Assembly: GCA_014138725.1 (NCBI GenBank)
Contig: JACJID010000002.1
Location: 1,564,001 to 1,628,000, forward strand
DNA: 64,000 nucleotides
Reading direction: 5' to 3'
Source of the DNA: Kutzneria viridogrisea
GTDB taxonomy: Bacteria > Actinomycetota > Actinomycetes > Mycobacteriales > Pseudonocardiaceae
Below the pieces are notes generated by a model. The model was given only the letters and a program-made list of their open reading frames with translations, searched no databases and had not been told where the DNA came from. Of the stretch, positions 1-8,489 are shown in pieces (position 1 is the first letter of the stretch; the number at the start of each line of letters is the position of its first letter). The position numbers and the translations under genes are program-made.

Positions 1-258
1 GCCGGCGCCAGTGGCGTCGCCGGCATCCGGCAGCACGATCGGGCGCAGCCTCGCCCAGGCGGTGAAGGCGATGCCCGCGAGGAGCATCACGATCCCGCCC
101 CACAGGTTGATGTTGACGCCACCGGCCTTCTCCAGGCCCTCCGGCTTGGTGAACCACAGGCCCATCACGGTGAGGACCAGGCCGTACACCCCGAACAGCA
201 ACGCCAGGATGTAGCGCAGGTCGAACAGACCCGCACTCTTGTTTCCTTGCTCGGACAC
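1..258 (-). CDS. small membrane protein, partner of SSS symporter (3' end outside window)
   Basis: GTG start at 258 preceded by GGGAGGAAACC. The visible 86 residues contain two hydrophobic segments, LRYILALLFGVYGLVLTVMG (about residues 14-33) and a second one near residues 53-66 (GGIVMLLAGIAFTA), so this is a two-helix membrane protein. It starts 11 bases after the sodium/solute symporter stops and is on the same strand, so the two genes are probably cotranscribed. Short two-helix proteins commonly follow SSS symporters in actinobacteria and may be accessory subunits, but I do not know a proven role. The coding sequence runs off the left edge of the window. Confidence 0.75.
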   Translation of the reverse strand, partial: MSEQGNKSAGLFDLRYILALLFGVYGLVLTVMGLWFTKPEGLEKAGGVNINLWGGIVMLLAGIAFTAWARLRPIVLPDAGDATGAG

Positions 259-269
259 GGTTTCCTCCC

Positions 270-1964
270 TCACCAGAAGATGACGTTGAGCACGGCGGCC
301 AGCACGAGCACGCCGACACCCAGCACGACCGGCTTGCGGTACCAGCCCGCGTTCTCACCGGTCTCGGAGTGCTTGAGCGTGTCGCGCGGGGTCAGCGACC
401 AGACCAGGCCGACCAGTTCGGAGTCGGGCTTGGGCTTGGTCACCAGCGTGACCAGCACGCTGACCACGATGTCCATCAGGAACGCGACGCTGGCGGCCAC
501 GAAGCTGGCGCCCTGGCCGGACAGGTCCAGCACCCCGTTGCGGCTGAGGATGTCCACGGTGACCGCGGAGCCGGTGCCCACGATCAGGCCGATGCCACCG
601 GCCAGCGGGGACATCCGCTTCCAGAACATGCCCAGGATGAACGTGGCGAACAGCGGGGCGTTGAAGAAGCCGAACAACGTCTGGAGGTAGTCCATGATGT
701 TGTTGAAGGTGCCCGCGATGAACGCCGTGCCGATGGCGATCAGGCAGCCGATCACGGTGATCCAGCGACCGGTGCGCAGGTAGTACTCGTCCGGCTTGTT
801 CTTGACCACGTAGGTCTGCCAGAGGTCGTAGGTGAACACCGTGTTGAACGAGCTGACGCTGGCCGCCATGCCCGCCATGAACGCCGCCACCAGACCGGTG
901 ATCGCGATGCCCAGCATGCCGTTGGGCAGCAGGTCGCGGATCAGCACCTCGATCGTGTTGTTGTAGGTGATCTCGGCGCCCTTGGGTGCCCCGGCCGCCT
1001 TGTACGCGGCCAGGTCCGGGGACAGCACCGCGGCGAGCATGCCCGGGATGACGATGATCAGCACGATCAGGGTCTTCGGGTACGCGCCGATCAGCGGGGT
1101 GCGCCGGGCGGCCGACATGCTCTTGGCCGACAGCGCGCGCTGCACCTCGGCGAAGTTGGTCGTCCAGTAGCCGAAGGACAGCACGAAGCCAAGGCCGAAC
1201 ACCAGGCCGATGACCGAGAGCACCGGGTTGGCGATGCCGGTCAGGTTGCTGCCCGGCCAGGAGCTCAGCTGCGCGGAGGCGTCGGCGTTCGCGGCGGTGA
1301 TCTTCTCGACCAGGCCGTTCCAGCCGCCGACCTTGTACAGGCCGACGATGGTCAGCGGCAGCAGCATCGCCACGATCACGAAGAACTGCATGACCTCGTT
1401 GTAGATGGCCGCCGACAGGCCGCCCAGGGTGGTGTAGGCCAGCACGATCGCCGCCGAGATGACGATCGACACCCACAGCGGCCAGCCCAGCAGCAGGTTG
1501 ATCACGGTGGCCAGCGCGAACAGGTTCACGCCCGCGATCAGCACCTGGGCCAGCGCGAAGCTGAGGCTGTTGACCAGGTGGGCGAAGGGCCCGAACCGGC
1601 GCAGCAGGAACTCGGGCACGCTGCGCACCTTGGAGCCGTAGTAGAACGGCATCATCACCAGGCCGAGGAACACCATGGCCGGGATCGCGCCGATCCAGTA
1701 GTAGTGCACCGTCGGGATGCCGTACTGGGCCCCGTTGGCGGTCATGCCGAAGATCTCGACCGCGCCGAGGTTGGCGGAGATGAAGGCCAGGCCGGTCACC
1801 CAGGCGGGCAGCGATCGGCCGGACAGGAAGAAGTCGAGGCTGGAGGACACCGAGCGCCGTGCCAGCGCGCCGATGCCCAGTACCAGCAGGAAATAGAACC
1901 CGAGCAGGGCGTAGTCCACAGGTCCGGCGTCTAGCCGGAGGCTCCCGTCCGCAATGACGGTCAC
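270..1964 (-). CDS. sodium:solute symporter (SSS family)
   Basis: A 564-residue polytopic membrane protein of the SSS/SGLT family, expected to import a solute (sugar, amino acid or organic acid) using the sodium gradient. Family features seen are the N-terminal SxxxFFLSGRSLPAWVTGLAF stretch, GxxEIFGM in an early helix, and VRSVPEFLLRRFG after helix 3. There are about 13-14 hydrophobic segments and a short cytoplasmic tail. I chose GTG at 1964 because GGAGG lies seven bases upstream; an in-frame ATG at 2000 would add 12 glycine/cysteine-rich residues not typical of the family. The substrate cannot be told from sequence. The downstream small membrane protein gene begins 11 bases after the stop. 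Confidence 0.88.
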   Translation of the reverse strand: MTVIADGSLRLDAGPVDYALLGFYFLLVLGIGALARRSVSSSLDFFLSGRSLPAWVTGLAFISANLGAVEIFGMTANGAQYGIPTVHYYWIGAIPAMVFLGLVMMPFYYGSKVRSVPEFLLRRFGPFAHLVNSLSFALAQVLIAGVNLFALATVINLLLGWPLWVSIVISAAIVLAYTTLGGLSAAIYNEVMQFFVIVAMLLPLTIVGLYKVGGWNGLVEKITAANADASAQLSSWPGSNLTGIANPVLSVIGLVFGLGFVLSFGYWTTNFAEVQRALSAKSMSAARRTPLIGAYPKTLIVLIIVIPGMLAAVLSPDLAAYKAAGAPKGAEITYNNTIEVLIRDLLPNGMLGIAITGLVAAFMAGMAASVSSFNTVFTYDLWQTYVVKNKPDEYYLRTGRWITVIGCLIAIGTAFIAGTFNNIMDYLQTLFGFFNAPLFATFILGMFWKRMSPLAGGIGLIVGTGSAVTVDILSRNGVLDLSGQGASFVAASVAFLMDIVVSVLVTLVTKPKPDSELVGLVWSLTPRDTLKHSETGENAGWYRKPVVLGVGVLVLAAVLNVIFW

Positions 1965-2127
1965 CAGCCCACCTCCACATCCAACATAACCAAACAGCAC
2001 CCATCACGATCCGAGGGGCGCGCGAACGGTACCGCACAGGACCCCGGCCGTGAACTGCTTGAAACCGAGCTGTTGCATTTGTTGGGCACGCACACTAATT
2101 CACCCGGCCGGGTCAAGCACAGACCGG

Positions 2128-2547
2128 TCACAGCACGGCGCTGACCAGCCCGGCGACGGCGTCCAGGTCGGACCGGGACGCGCCGCGCTGGCCAGTGTGG
2201 AAGCGAAGCGGATCTCCCGCATGTCGAGGGATCACGTGCAGGTGAACGTGAAACACTGTTTGCCCTGCCGCCTCCCCGTCGGCCAGCAGCAGGTTCACCC
2301 CGTCGCACGGCAGCCCGCTGCGGCGCAGCGCCGCCGCCATGCGCTGGCCGGTGCCGAACAACCGCTGGCCGGTGGCCTCGGGCAGGTCCGCGAGGCCCAC
2401 CGAGTGCGCCTTCGGCACGACGAGCAGGTGACCCCGGGTGATCGGGTTCAGGTCGCAGAACACGATCAGGTCCTCCTCGCTGTGGACCACGCTCGCGGGG
2501 GCGTTTCCGGACACGATGGCACAGAACACGCAAACGTTTTCGACCAC
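2128..2547 (-). CDS. HIT family hydrolase
   Basis: A 139-residue histidine-triad protein, a family of nucleotide phosphoramidases/hydrolases acting on adenosine-type dinucleotides or AMP conjugates. The triad His100-Val-His102-Leu-His104 is intact, followed by IPRH. Cys6 and Cys9 (CVFC) near the N-terminus match the zinc site of many bacterial HIT proteins. Start GTG at 2547 has AGGAG upstream with good spacing; the open frame extends further but lacks homology-like sequence. It is divergent from the CtaG-like gene with only 37 bases between starts. The exact substrate is unknown. Confidence 0.88.
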   Translation of the reverse strand: MVENVCVFCAIVSGNAPASVVHSEEDLIVFCDLNPITRGHLLVVPKAHSVGLADLPEATGQRLFGTGQRMAAALRRSGLPCDGVNLLLADGEAAGQTVFHVHLHVIPRHAGDPLRFHTGQRGASRSDLDAVAGLVSAVL

Positions 2548-2584
2548 GCTGAACTCCTGGTTCGGCCGGGTGCAGACTGGAGGC

Positions 2585-3508
2585 GTGCCCGAGCCTCTCA
2601 CGGTGATCACCGCCCTGGCGGTGTGGACGCCGGACCCCGTGTCACTGGTGCTGATCGCCCTGCTCGGCGGCTGGTACGCCACGGCGGTGCGCCGAGTGCG
2701 GTGCGGTGGCGGGCACTGGCCCCGGGCCCGGTCGGTGACCTGGTTCGGCGGCGGGCTGGGCGCCTACGCCCTGGCCACGCTGTCCAGCATCGGCGCCTAC
2801 TCCGACGTGCTGTTCTCGATGCGCGCCGCGCAGGTGATCCTGCTGCTGATGGTGGCCCCGCTGGGGCTGGCGCTCGGTGCGCCGCTGACCCTGCTGCGCG
2901 AGACCGCACCGCCCGGCCTGGTCGCCCGGCTGCGCTCGGCCCTGCACAGCCGGTTCTGCCGGGTGCTGGCCTTCCCCGCCACCGCCTCGGCCCTGCTGAT
3001 CGCCACGCCCTGGGCCCTGTACTTCACCGACTGGTACCCGGCGGTGCTGCGCTCCCCCGTGCTCGACGAACTCACCAGGCTGGCCCTGCTACTCATCGGC
3101 TTCGCCTACTTCTGGAGCAGGCTGCAACTGGACCCGGTGCCGCGCGGCTACCCGCACCTGGTGTCGGTGTGGATCACCTTCGCCGAGGTGGTCTTTGACG
3201 CCGCGCTTGGGCTGACCCTGTGGTTCTCCGGGCACATCGTCGCCGCGGACTACTACCAGTCCCTGGGCCGGGCCTGGGGTCCGGACCTGCGCCTGGACCA
3301 GACCATCGGCGCCGGGGTGCTGTGGATCGTCGGCGACCTGGCCGGGCTGCCCTTCCTCGGCGCCCTGCTCAACCGGATGAGCCGCCAGGACGCCGAGCAG
3401 GCCGTGCGCATCGACCGGGAACTGGACGAGCGGGAAGCCGAGCAGTCCTCGGACCGGCCATGGTGGGAGGACGACCCGGTGCTGTCCGAGCGGTTCAGGA
3501 GGCGTTGA
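2585..3508 (+). CDS. CtaG-like cytochrome c oxidase assembly protein (membrane)
   Basis: A 307-residue protein with about seven membrane segments, resembling the Caa3_CtaG family, which helps deliver copper to cytochrome c oxidase in Gram-positive bacteria. Supporting sequences are the RAAQVILLLMVAPLGLALGAP segment and the region around TPWALYFTDWYP, typical of actinobacterial members. The C-terminus is soluble, acidic and arginine-rich. The GTG at 2585 is preceded by a CAGACT hexamer six bases upstream, which suggests a leaderless transcript; an in-frame GTG at 2603 is an alternative. The 3' end overlaps the convergent transglycosylase-like gene by 14 bases. No respiratory genes are adjacent, so the copper role is by family only. 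Confidence 0.75.
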   Translation: MPEPLTVITALAVWTPDPVSLVLIALLGGWYATAVRRVRCGGGHWPRARSVTWFGGGLGAYALATLSSIGAYSDVLFSMRAAQVILLLMVAPLGLALGAPLTLLRETAPPGLVARLRSALHSRFCRVLAFPATASALLIATPWALYFTDWYPAVLRSPVLDELTRLALLLIGFAYFWSRLQLDPVPRGYPHLVSVWITFAEVVFDAALGLTLWFSGHIVAADYYQSLGRAWGPDLRLDQTIGAGVLWIVGDLAGLPFLGALLNRMSRQDAEQAVRIDRELDEREAEQSSDRPWWEDDPVLSERFRRR

Positions 3509-3971
3509 GCTCCTTGACCGCCTCGCGCGCGGTGTCCATGTTCTCCTTGTAGGCCCCGCTCTCGAAGGTGGACCAAGGCTTCCAGTTCTGCGATTCCATG
3601 AAGATCTGGTACGCGACCCGCACATTGGTCGGCGGGTCGAACGCCTGCTTCTCGGTGACCTCGGGGTGCCAGTAGTCGTTGATCTGCCACAGCCCCCGGT
3701 CGGTGGTGCAGTTCTCGTTGACCAGCACGGCCTTGGTCCAGCCGCTGCTCTCCGCCAGCGCCACGGCCACCGCGATCACCAGGTCCTCCTCGGTGAATCC
3801 GGCCTGCTTGGCCAGTTGCGCCAACTGCTTGGGCTGGTAGTGCTCGCCCTCGTACTTGTTGTACGAGGTGCACTTGCGCTCCACAGCGGCGGGAACCGGG
3901 TTGGGCAGCACGGTGCCCGGCACAACTCCGGCCAGCACGGTGGCCGCCGAGACTGCGATCATTCGAGGCAT
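3495..3971 (-). CDS. secreted transglycosylase/lysozyme-like protein
   Basis: A 158-residue protein beginning with a Sec-type signal peptide (MPRMIAVSAATVLAGVVPG, cleavage near residue 29). The mature part has the SLT/lysozyme-like motif AVALAESSGW, with Glu74 as probable catalytic acid, and DRGLWQINDYWHPEV downstream, equivalent to the GLxQIN box of lytic transglycosylases. Cys34 and Cys88 could form a disulfide. Start ATG 3971 has GGAGG seven bases before it. It probably cleaves or binds peptidoglycan outside the membrane. Its 3' end overlaps the ctaG-like gene on the other strand by 14 bases. It is smaller than soluble Slt enzymes, so it may be a single-domain muralytic enzyme. Confidence 0.75.
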   Translation of the reverse strand: MPRMIAVSAATVLAGVVPGTVLPNPVPAAVERKCTSYNKYEGEHYQPKQLAQLAKQAGFTEEDLVIAVAVALAESSGWTKAVLVNENCTTDRGLWQINDYWHPEVTEKQAFDPPTNVRVAYQIFMESQNWKPWSTFESGAYKENMDTAREAVKELNAS

Positions 3972-4070
3972 CAGCACGCCTCCATGAATCCGCGAGTGGA
4001 CAGCGTCCCGCCACCACCTCGGGGGAACCTGTCCCCATCCGGACAGAAAACCCAAAGCAGGCAACCTAAA

Positions 4071-4082
4071 CTGGTGTACCAG
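4071..4082. promoter_or_regulatory. candidate operator CTGGTGTACCAG before SGNH hydrolase gene
   Basis: Inverted repeat CTGGT-GT-ACCAG, 24 bases before the chosen start of the SGNH hydrolase gene. It overlaps a possible -10 hexamer TAAACT (4067-4072). Its shape resembles GntR-type half-sites (TGGT/ACCA), but no GntR gene is in this window, so the regulator is unknown. Confidence 0.3.
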
Positions 4083-4105
4083 CTAGCAGTGGGAGGCGGT
4101 TGCCC

Positions 4106-4822
4106 GTGATCTACTTCGCGATCCGGCTCGCGGTGATCCTCGTGGTCGGCGTGCTGTCCGCGCCCACCGGGAGCCCCGCGCCCACCGGCAATCCCGCCGC
4201 CGCGTGGTGTGCCGCCCTCGCCCGCGGCGGAGTCGTGATCGACGTGCTCGGCGACTCCATCATGGAGGCCAAGGACGTGCAACCGCCAGAGCGGCGCTGG
4301 CACGCGCTGCTCGAACGGTCGCTGCGCGCCGACGGGGTGCTCGACCGCATCTGGACCACCGGCGCCATCGGCGGCACCACCGCCGCCGACTTCGGCCCCG
4401 GCGGCTGGTACGCCGACCGCGTCGAGGCGGTGGGCAACCACCCGGACCTGGTCATCATGGACTGGGGCATCAACGACTGGGTCAAGGGCGTGCCGCCCGC
4501 GACTTTCTCGGCCCAGTACCAGAAAGTGCTGGATCGCATCCGCGCCGTCGCACCCGGTGCCTCAGTGCTCCTGGTGCACGCCCCATGGGTCGCCAACGAG
4601 ACCTTCATCGCCGACCACGGCGACCAAGTCCCCCACCAGCAAGCAATCCGCTCACTCGCCCGTGACAACAACACCCTGTACCTCGGGCTGGACCCGTACT
4701 TCGACAAGGCGGACCCGCTCGGCCTCTACGCCGCCGACCGGCTGCACCAGAGCGACCGCGGCCAAGCGGTGATCCACACCGCGTTCCGGGCGTACCTGCT
4801 GGGGCTGTGCGGCCGGGGGTGA
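4106..4822 (+). CDS. secreted SGNH/GDSL-type hydrolase
   Basis: A 238-residue esterase/lipase-fold protein. Block I is VLGDSIM, with Ser51 as probable nucleophile; block III is GIND; the C-terminal catalytic Asp/His pair is in DRLHQSD. The N-terminus (VIYFAIRLAVILVVGVLSAP) is a signal peptide or membrane anchor, followed by a Pro/Thr/Gly linker, so the enzyme is probably exported and acts on acyl or acetyl esters. GTG 4106 is chosen because GGGAGG lies nine bases upstream; TTG at 4100 would be too close to it. Divergent from the transglycosylase-like gene and convergent with nucS, with a hairpin between. Substrate unknown. Confidence 0.8.
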   Translation: MIYFAIRLAVILVVGVLSAPTGSPAPTGNPAAAWCAALARGGVVIDVLGDSIMEAKDVQPPERRWHALLERSLRADGVLDRIWTTGAIGGTTAADFGPGGWYADRVEAVGNHPDLVIMDWGINDWVKGVPPATFSAQYQKVLDRIRAVAPGASVLLVHAPWVANETFIADHGDQVPHQQAIRSLARDNNTLYLGLDPYFDKADPLGLYAADRLHQSDRGQAVIHTAFRAYLLGLCGRG

Positions 4823-4841
4823 GCCCGCTGCCACCCGCCAC

Positions 4842-4884
4842 GAAAGTGGCTTTCACTGCGTTGACCGCAGTGAAAGCCACTTTC
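4842..4884. terminator. perfect 19-bp hairpin between convergent genes
   Basis: Arms 4842-4860 and 4866-4884 are exactly complementary with a five-base loop TTGAC. It lies 20 bases after the SGNH hydrolase stop and 8 bases after the nucS stop on the other strand, so it can terminate both. There is no long U tract. The arm contains GAAAGTGGCTTTC, the core shared with hairpins near 21.9, 48.8 and 12.1 kb. Confidence 0.85.
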
Positions 4885-4892
4885 ATGGCACC

Positions 4893-5552
4893 TCAGAACA
4901 ACCGGAACTCGTCGGACTCGGTGCCGCGCAGGGCGTCGTAGTCCAGGGTGACGCAGCGGATGCCCCGGTCCTCGGCGAGCACCTTGGCCTGCGGCTTGAT
5001 CTGCTGGGCGGCGAACACGCCCTTGACCGGGGCCAGCAGCGGATCGCGGTTGAGCAGTTCCAGGTACCGGGTGAGCTGCTCGACCCCGTCGATCTCGCCG
5101 CGGCGCTTGATCTCCACGGCCACCGAGACGCCCTCGGAGTCACGGCACATGAGGTCGACCGGCCCAATGGCGGTGGGGAACTCGCGGCGCACCAGCTTCC
5201 AGCCCTCGCCGAGCGTGGTGACGTGCTCGGCGAGCAGCTCCTGCAGGTGCGCCTCGACCCCGTCCTTGACCAGCCCGGGGTCCACGCCGAGCTCGTGCTT
5301 GAACTCGTGCAGCAACTCGTCCAGGGTGATGATCAGCTTCTCCCCGGCCTTGTTCTGCACCACCCACATGCCCGGCTCCTCGATGAGCCAGCACGGCGGG
5401 GACATCCAGTTCAGCGGCTTGTACGAGCCTCCGTCGGAGTGCACGAGGACCGAGCCGTCGGCCTTCACCATCAACAGCCTCTGGGCCATCGGCAGGTGGG
5501 CGGTGAGGCGGCCCACATAGTCGACCTGGCACCGAGCGATCACAAGACGCAC
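4893..5552 (-). CDS. nucS: mismatch-specific endonuclease NucS (EndoMS)
   Basis: A 219-residue enzyme that cuts both DNA strands at certain mismatches and carries out the non-MutSL mismatch repair of actinobacteria. The sequence follows the mycobacterial protein closely, with [12 protein letters not shown] at the start and [12 protein letters not shown] in the N-terminal domain. The catalytic nuclease core has Asp133 (GPVDL) and Glu147-x-Lys149 ([18 protein letters not shown]). The C-terminus ends in FRLF, consistent with the short peptide that docks on the beta clamp. GTG start at 5552 has no ribosome-binding site; a TACCGT hexamer lies six bases upstream, indicating a leaderless transcript. 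Divergent from an amino-acid permease gene 24 bases away. Confidence 0.96.
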   Translation of the reverse strand: MRLVIARCQVDYVGRLTAHLPMAQRLLMVKADGSVLVHSDGGSYKPLNWMSPPCWLIEEPGMWVVQNKAGEKLIITLDELLHEFKHELGVDPGLVKDGVEAHLQELLAEHVTTLGEGWKLVRREFPTAIGPVDLMCRDSEGVSVAVEIKRRGEIDGVEQLTRYLELLNRDPLLAPVKGVFAAQQIKPQAKVLAEDRGIRCVTLDYDALRGTESDEFRLF

Positions 5553-5558
5553 CGCGTC

Positions 5559-5568
5559 ACGGTACCGT
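5559..5568. promoter_or_regulatory. palindrome ACGGTACCGT, shared -10 element of two divergent genes
   Basis: The 24-base gap between nucS and the permease contains the 10-base perfect palindrome ACGGTACCGT. Read in each direction it offers TACCGT, a TANNNT-type -10 hexamer, 6 bases before the nucS GTG and 8 bases before the permease ATG. Neither gene has a Shine-Dalgarno sequence. Both transcripts would then be leaderless and would compete for one site. Any -35 elements would lie inside the opposite gene. Confidence 0.5.
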
Positions 5569-5576
5569 CGCCCGTC

Positions 5577-7004
5577 ATGTCAGTGACGTCTGGACCGAAG
5601 TTCGACCCTGCGAGCAGGTCCTCGGCCCTGCTGCGCCGCAAGCCCGTGTCCACCATGGCCGCAGAGGTCGAACACAGCTCACTCAGACGCAGCATGGGCC
5701 TGTTGCCCCTGGTCACCTTGTCGGTCGGGGCGACGCTGGGCACCGGGATCTTCGTGGTGCTCGGCGAGGCGGCGCCCAAGGCGGGACCGGCCGTGATCGT
5801 GTCCTTCGTGCTGGCGGCGCTGGCGGCCCTGTTCTCGGCCCTGTCCTACGCGGAGCTGGCCGGGGCCGTGCCGGTGTCGGGTTCGGCCTACTCCTACACC
5901 TACGCCACGCTGGGCGAGCTGGTCGGCTGGGTGTGCGGCTGGTGCCTGCTGCTGGAGTACGGGGTGTCGATCGCGGCGGTGGCGGTCGGCTGGGGCGGCT
6001 ACCTGAACTCGTTCCTGGAGACGGCGATCGGCGTGCGCATCCCGGAGGCGCTGTCCGCACCGCCCGGTGACGGCGGGGTGGTGAACCTGCCCGCGGCCGT
6101 GGTGGTGCTGCTGGCGATGGTGGTGCTGCTCGGCGGCATCCGGGAGAGCGCGGCGATCACCGTGATCACCACGCTGTTCAAGATCGCGGTGCTGGTGTTC
6201 TTCGTGGTGGTCGCGGTGTTCGCGTTCAACTCGAACAACCTGACCCCGTTCGCGCCGATGGGGGTGGCGGGCATCGCCACCGGGGCCTCCTCGGTGTTCT
6301 TCTCCTTCGTGGGCTTCGACGCGGCCTCCACGGCGGGCGAGGAGGCGCGCAACCCGCAGCGCGACCTGCCCAGGGCGATCATGATCTCGCTCGGCGTGGT
6401 GACCCTGGCCTACGTGCTGGTGGCGCTGACGGCGATCGGCGCGGCCGGGGTGGACACGCTCAGCGGCTCGGAGGCCTCCCTGGCCACGGTGCTCAAGCTG
6501 GTCACCGGCGCGGGCTGGCCCTCGACGGTGCTGGCGGTCGGCGCCGTGGTCGCGATCGCCTCGGTGGTGCTGGCCGTGCTGTACGGGCAGACCCGGATCC
6601 TGGTGTCGATGTCCCGTGACGGCCTGGTGCCCGGCGTGTTCTCGCGGGTGACCGCACGGCGCAGGGTGCCCGCGGCCAACACGATCATCATCGGCTGCGT
6701 GGTCGCGGTGCTGGCGGCGCTGGTGCCGCTGGGCCAGCTCGCGGAGGCCACCAGCATCGGCACGCTCGTGGCGTTCGGACTGGTCAACGTGGGCGTGCTG
6801 GTGCTGCGCCGCACCCAGCCCGAGCTGCCGCGCGGGTTCCGCACCCCGCTGATGCCGGTGACCCCGCTGATCGGGCTCGCGCTGTGCGTGCTGCTGGTGT
6901 TCGGGCTCGCCCCGCAGACCTGGCTCGCCTTCGGCGCTTGGACCTTGGTGGGCCTGATCGTCTACTTCGGATATGGCATGCGGCGGTCCCGGCTCAACGA
7001 GTGA
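5577..7004 (+). CDS. APC-family amino acid permease (cationic amino acid transporter type)
   Basis: A 475-residue transporter with about 12 membrane helices. It shows the APC-superfamily opening [17 protein letters not shown] in helix 1, [28 protein letters not shown] in helix 3, and [28 protein letters not shown] around helices 6-7, typical of the cationic amino acid transporter subfamily. The cytoplasmic N-terminus (LLRRKPV) is present, supporting ATG 5577 over the internal ATG at 5655. It likely imports a basic or branched amino acid, but the substrate is unproven. The Nudix gene begins 14 bases after the stop and may be cotranscribed or have its own leaderless start. Confidence 0.88.
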   Translation: MSVTSGPKFDPASRSSALLRRKPVSTMAAEVEHSSLRRSMGLLPLVTLSVGATLGTGIFVVLGEAAPKAGPAVIVSFVLAALAALFSALSYAELAGAVPVSGSAYSYTYATLGELVGWVCGWCLLLEYGVSIAAVAVGWGGYLNSFLETAIGVRIPEALSAPPGDGGVVNLPAAVVVLLAMVVLLGGIRESAAITVITTLFKIAVLVFFVVVAVFAFNSNNLTPFAPMGVAGIATGASSVFFSFVGFDAASTAGEEARNPQRDLPRAIMISLGVVTLAYVLVALTAIGAAGVDTLSGSEASLATVLKLVTGAGWPSTVLAVGAVVAIASVVLAVLYGQTRILVSMSRDGLVPGVFSRVTARRRVPAANTIIIGCVVAVLAALVPLGQLAEATSIGTLVAFGLVNVGVLVLRRTQPELPRGFRTPLMPVTPLIGLALCVLLVFGLAPQTWLAFGAWTLVGLIVYFGYGMRRSRLNE

Positions 7005-7017
7005 CAGGATCGGCAGC

Positions 7018-7554
7018 GTGGAATCACTCGACTCGCGTCAGGTGTACGCCAACTCGTGGATGACCGTCCGGGAGGACGACATCCGCCGCAACGACGGCTC
7101 GACCGGCATCTACGGGGTGGTGGACAAGCCGCACTACGCGCTGGTCATCCCGCTGGACGGGGAGCGCCTGCACCTGGTGGAGCAGTTCCGCTACCCGCTG
7201 GGGCGGCGGCGCTGGGAGTTCCCGCAGGGCACCGCGCCGGAGCGGGCCGAGACCGAGGCCGCCGAACTGGCCGCGCGCGAACTGCGCGAGGAGACCGGGC
7301 TGCGCGCGGAGCGCATGGTGTCGCTGGGCGAGCTGGACGTGGCGCCCGGCATGTCCAGCCAGCGCGGCTCGGTCTTCCTGGCGACCGGCCTGACCGAGGG
7401 CACGCCCGAGCGCGAGCTTGAGGAGCAGGACATGCGCACGGCCTGGTTCCACCGGGCCGAGTTCGAGGCGATGATCTCGCGCGGGGAGATCACCGACGCG
7501 CAGAGCATCGCCGCGTACACGCTGTTGCTGCTGCACGAACTGCGGCAGCCGTAA
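7018..7554 (+). CDS. Nudix hydrolase (ADP-ribose pyrophosphatase-like)
   Basis: A 178-residue Nudix protein. The Nudix box is complete: GTAPERAE followed by AARELREETGL, which supplies the metal-binding glutamates. The N-terminal beta strands (YALVIPLDGERLHLVEQFRYP) match ADP-ribose or nucleotide-sugar pyrophosphatases, which cleave the diphosphate bond of NDP-X compounds. The start is GTG 7018, with a CAGGAT hexamer 7 bases upstream and no ribosome-binding site. It sits between the permease and a LysR regulator, all on the same strand with gaps of 13 bases. Confidence 0.87.
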   Translation: MESLDSRQVYANSWMTVREDDIRRNDGSTGIYGVVDKPHYALVIPLDGERLHLVEQFRYPLGRRRWEFPQGTAPERAETEAAELAARELREETGLRAERMVSLGELDVAPGMSSQRGSVFLATGLTEGTPERELEEQDMRTAWFHRAEFEAMISRGEITDAQSIAAYTLLLLHELRQP

Positions 7555-7567
7555 CTAGGCTGGCGCC

Positions 7568-8443
7568 GTGATCGACGTGCGCAGGCTGGTGCTGCTGCGC
7601 GACCTCGCCGAGTACCAGACGGTGACGGCCGTGGCCGAGGTGCACCAGGTCACGGCCTCGGCGGTGTCCCAGCAGCTGCGTGCGCTGGAGGCCGAGGTCG
7701 GGCGTCCGCTGCTGTTGCGGGAGGGCCGCACGGTGCGGCTGACCTCGGCCGGGCAGACGCTGGCCCGGCGCTGCGAGGAGGTGCTCGCCACGCTGGAGCG
7801 GGCCGCCGCCGAGGTGCGCGAGCTGGACGACCGGCTGGCCGGTGAGCTCGCCGTGGGCTGCTTCACCAGCGCGTTCGCCGAGCTGGCGCTGCCCATGGCC
7901 GCCTCGCTCACCGGCGCGCACCCGCAGCTGCGCGTGCGGTTCACCGAGGGCGAGCCGGAGCAGACCCTGCCCATGCTCAAGCAGCGCAGGCTGGACCTGG
8001 TGATCGCCTACCGGTACGGGCACCTGGGCACCACCCTGCCCACCGGCCTGGTCAGCAGGCGGCTGCGCGAGGACCCGTTCCTGATCGTCGTGCCGGAGCG
8101 GCTGCGCGGGTTGGTCGAGCAGGAGGGGCTGTCCGGTCTGCGCGAGCACCCCTGGGTCACCTTCCCCCGTGGCGCCTGCCACGACGCCGTGCTCAACGCC
8201 TGCCGCACCGCCGGGTTCACCCCTGAGCTGGCCCACATCACCAGCAGCATCTCGGTCACCCTCGACGTGGTGGCCGCCGGACTCGGTGTGTCCATGCTGC
8301 CCGCGCTGGCCACGCACGCCGTACCGCCCGGGGTGGCGCTGGTCCCCGCCGAGGGTTTGCAGCGCACCGTGGAGCTGGTGGTGCGAGCCGGTACCGAGGA
8401 GCAGCCGGTGATCGCCGCCGCCCTGGCGGCCCTGTTGCGCTGA
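7568..8443 (+). CDS. LysR-family transcriptional regulator
   Basis: A 291-residue LTTR. The N-terminal winged helix-turn-helix spans about residues 2-60 (HQVTASAVSQQLRALEAEVGRPLLLREGRTVRLTSAG); the remainder is a periplasmic-binding-like effector domain (DLVIAYRYG, DPFLIVVPE). A TAGGCT hexamer lies six bases before the GTG start, consistent with a leaderless transcript. No divergent target gene is next to it, unlike many LTTRs; the upstream permease/Nudix pair on the same strand is the nearest candidate target. The effector cannot be told. Confidence 0.9.
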   Translation: MIDVRRLVLLRDLAEYQTVTAVAEVHQVTASAVSQQLRALEAEVGRPLLLREGRTVRLTSAGQTLARRCEEVLATLERAAAEVRELDDRLAGELAVGCFTSAFAELALPMAASLTGAHPQLRVRFTEGEPEQTLPMLKQRRLDLVIAYRYGHLGTTLPTGLVSRRLREDPFLIVVPERLRGLVEQEGLSGLREHPWVTFPRGACHDAVLNACRTAGFTPELAHITSSISVTLDVVAAGLGVSMLPALATHAVPPGVALVPAEGLQRTVELVVRAGTEEQPVIAAALAALLR

Positions 8444-8457
8444 CCCACCGCCAGCAA

Positions 8458-8478
8458 TTACCGTATCTTGTACGGAAA
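8458..8478. promoter_or_regulatory. candidate TetR operator CCGTA-N5-TACGG
   Basis: A near-perfect inverted repeat: TTACCGTA, five bases, then TACGGAAA. The inner CCGTA/TACGG arms match exactly and the outer bases match except one. It ends 11 bases before the GTG start of the TetR-family gene, where an autoregulatory operator would be expected to block transcription of the tetR-nmrA operon. Confidence 0.6.
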
Positions 8479-8489
8479 TTGGGGGGCGT

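Noticed and set aside
355-2037. A 560-codon Arg-rich frame overlapping the symporter gene on the same strand
   Set aside because: The overlapping frame encodes a complete SSS symporter; the other is an Arg/His/Gly-rich frame-shift shadow.
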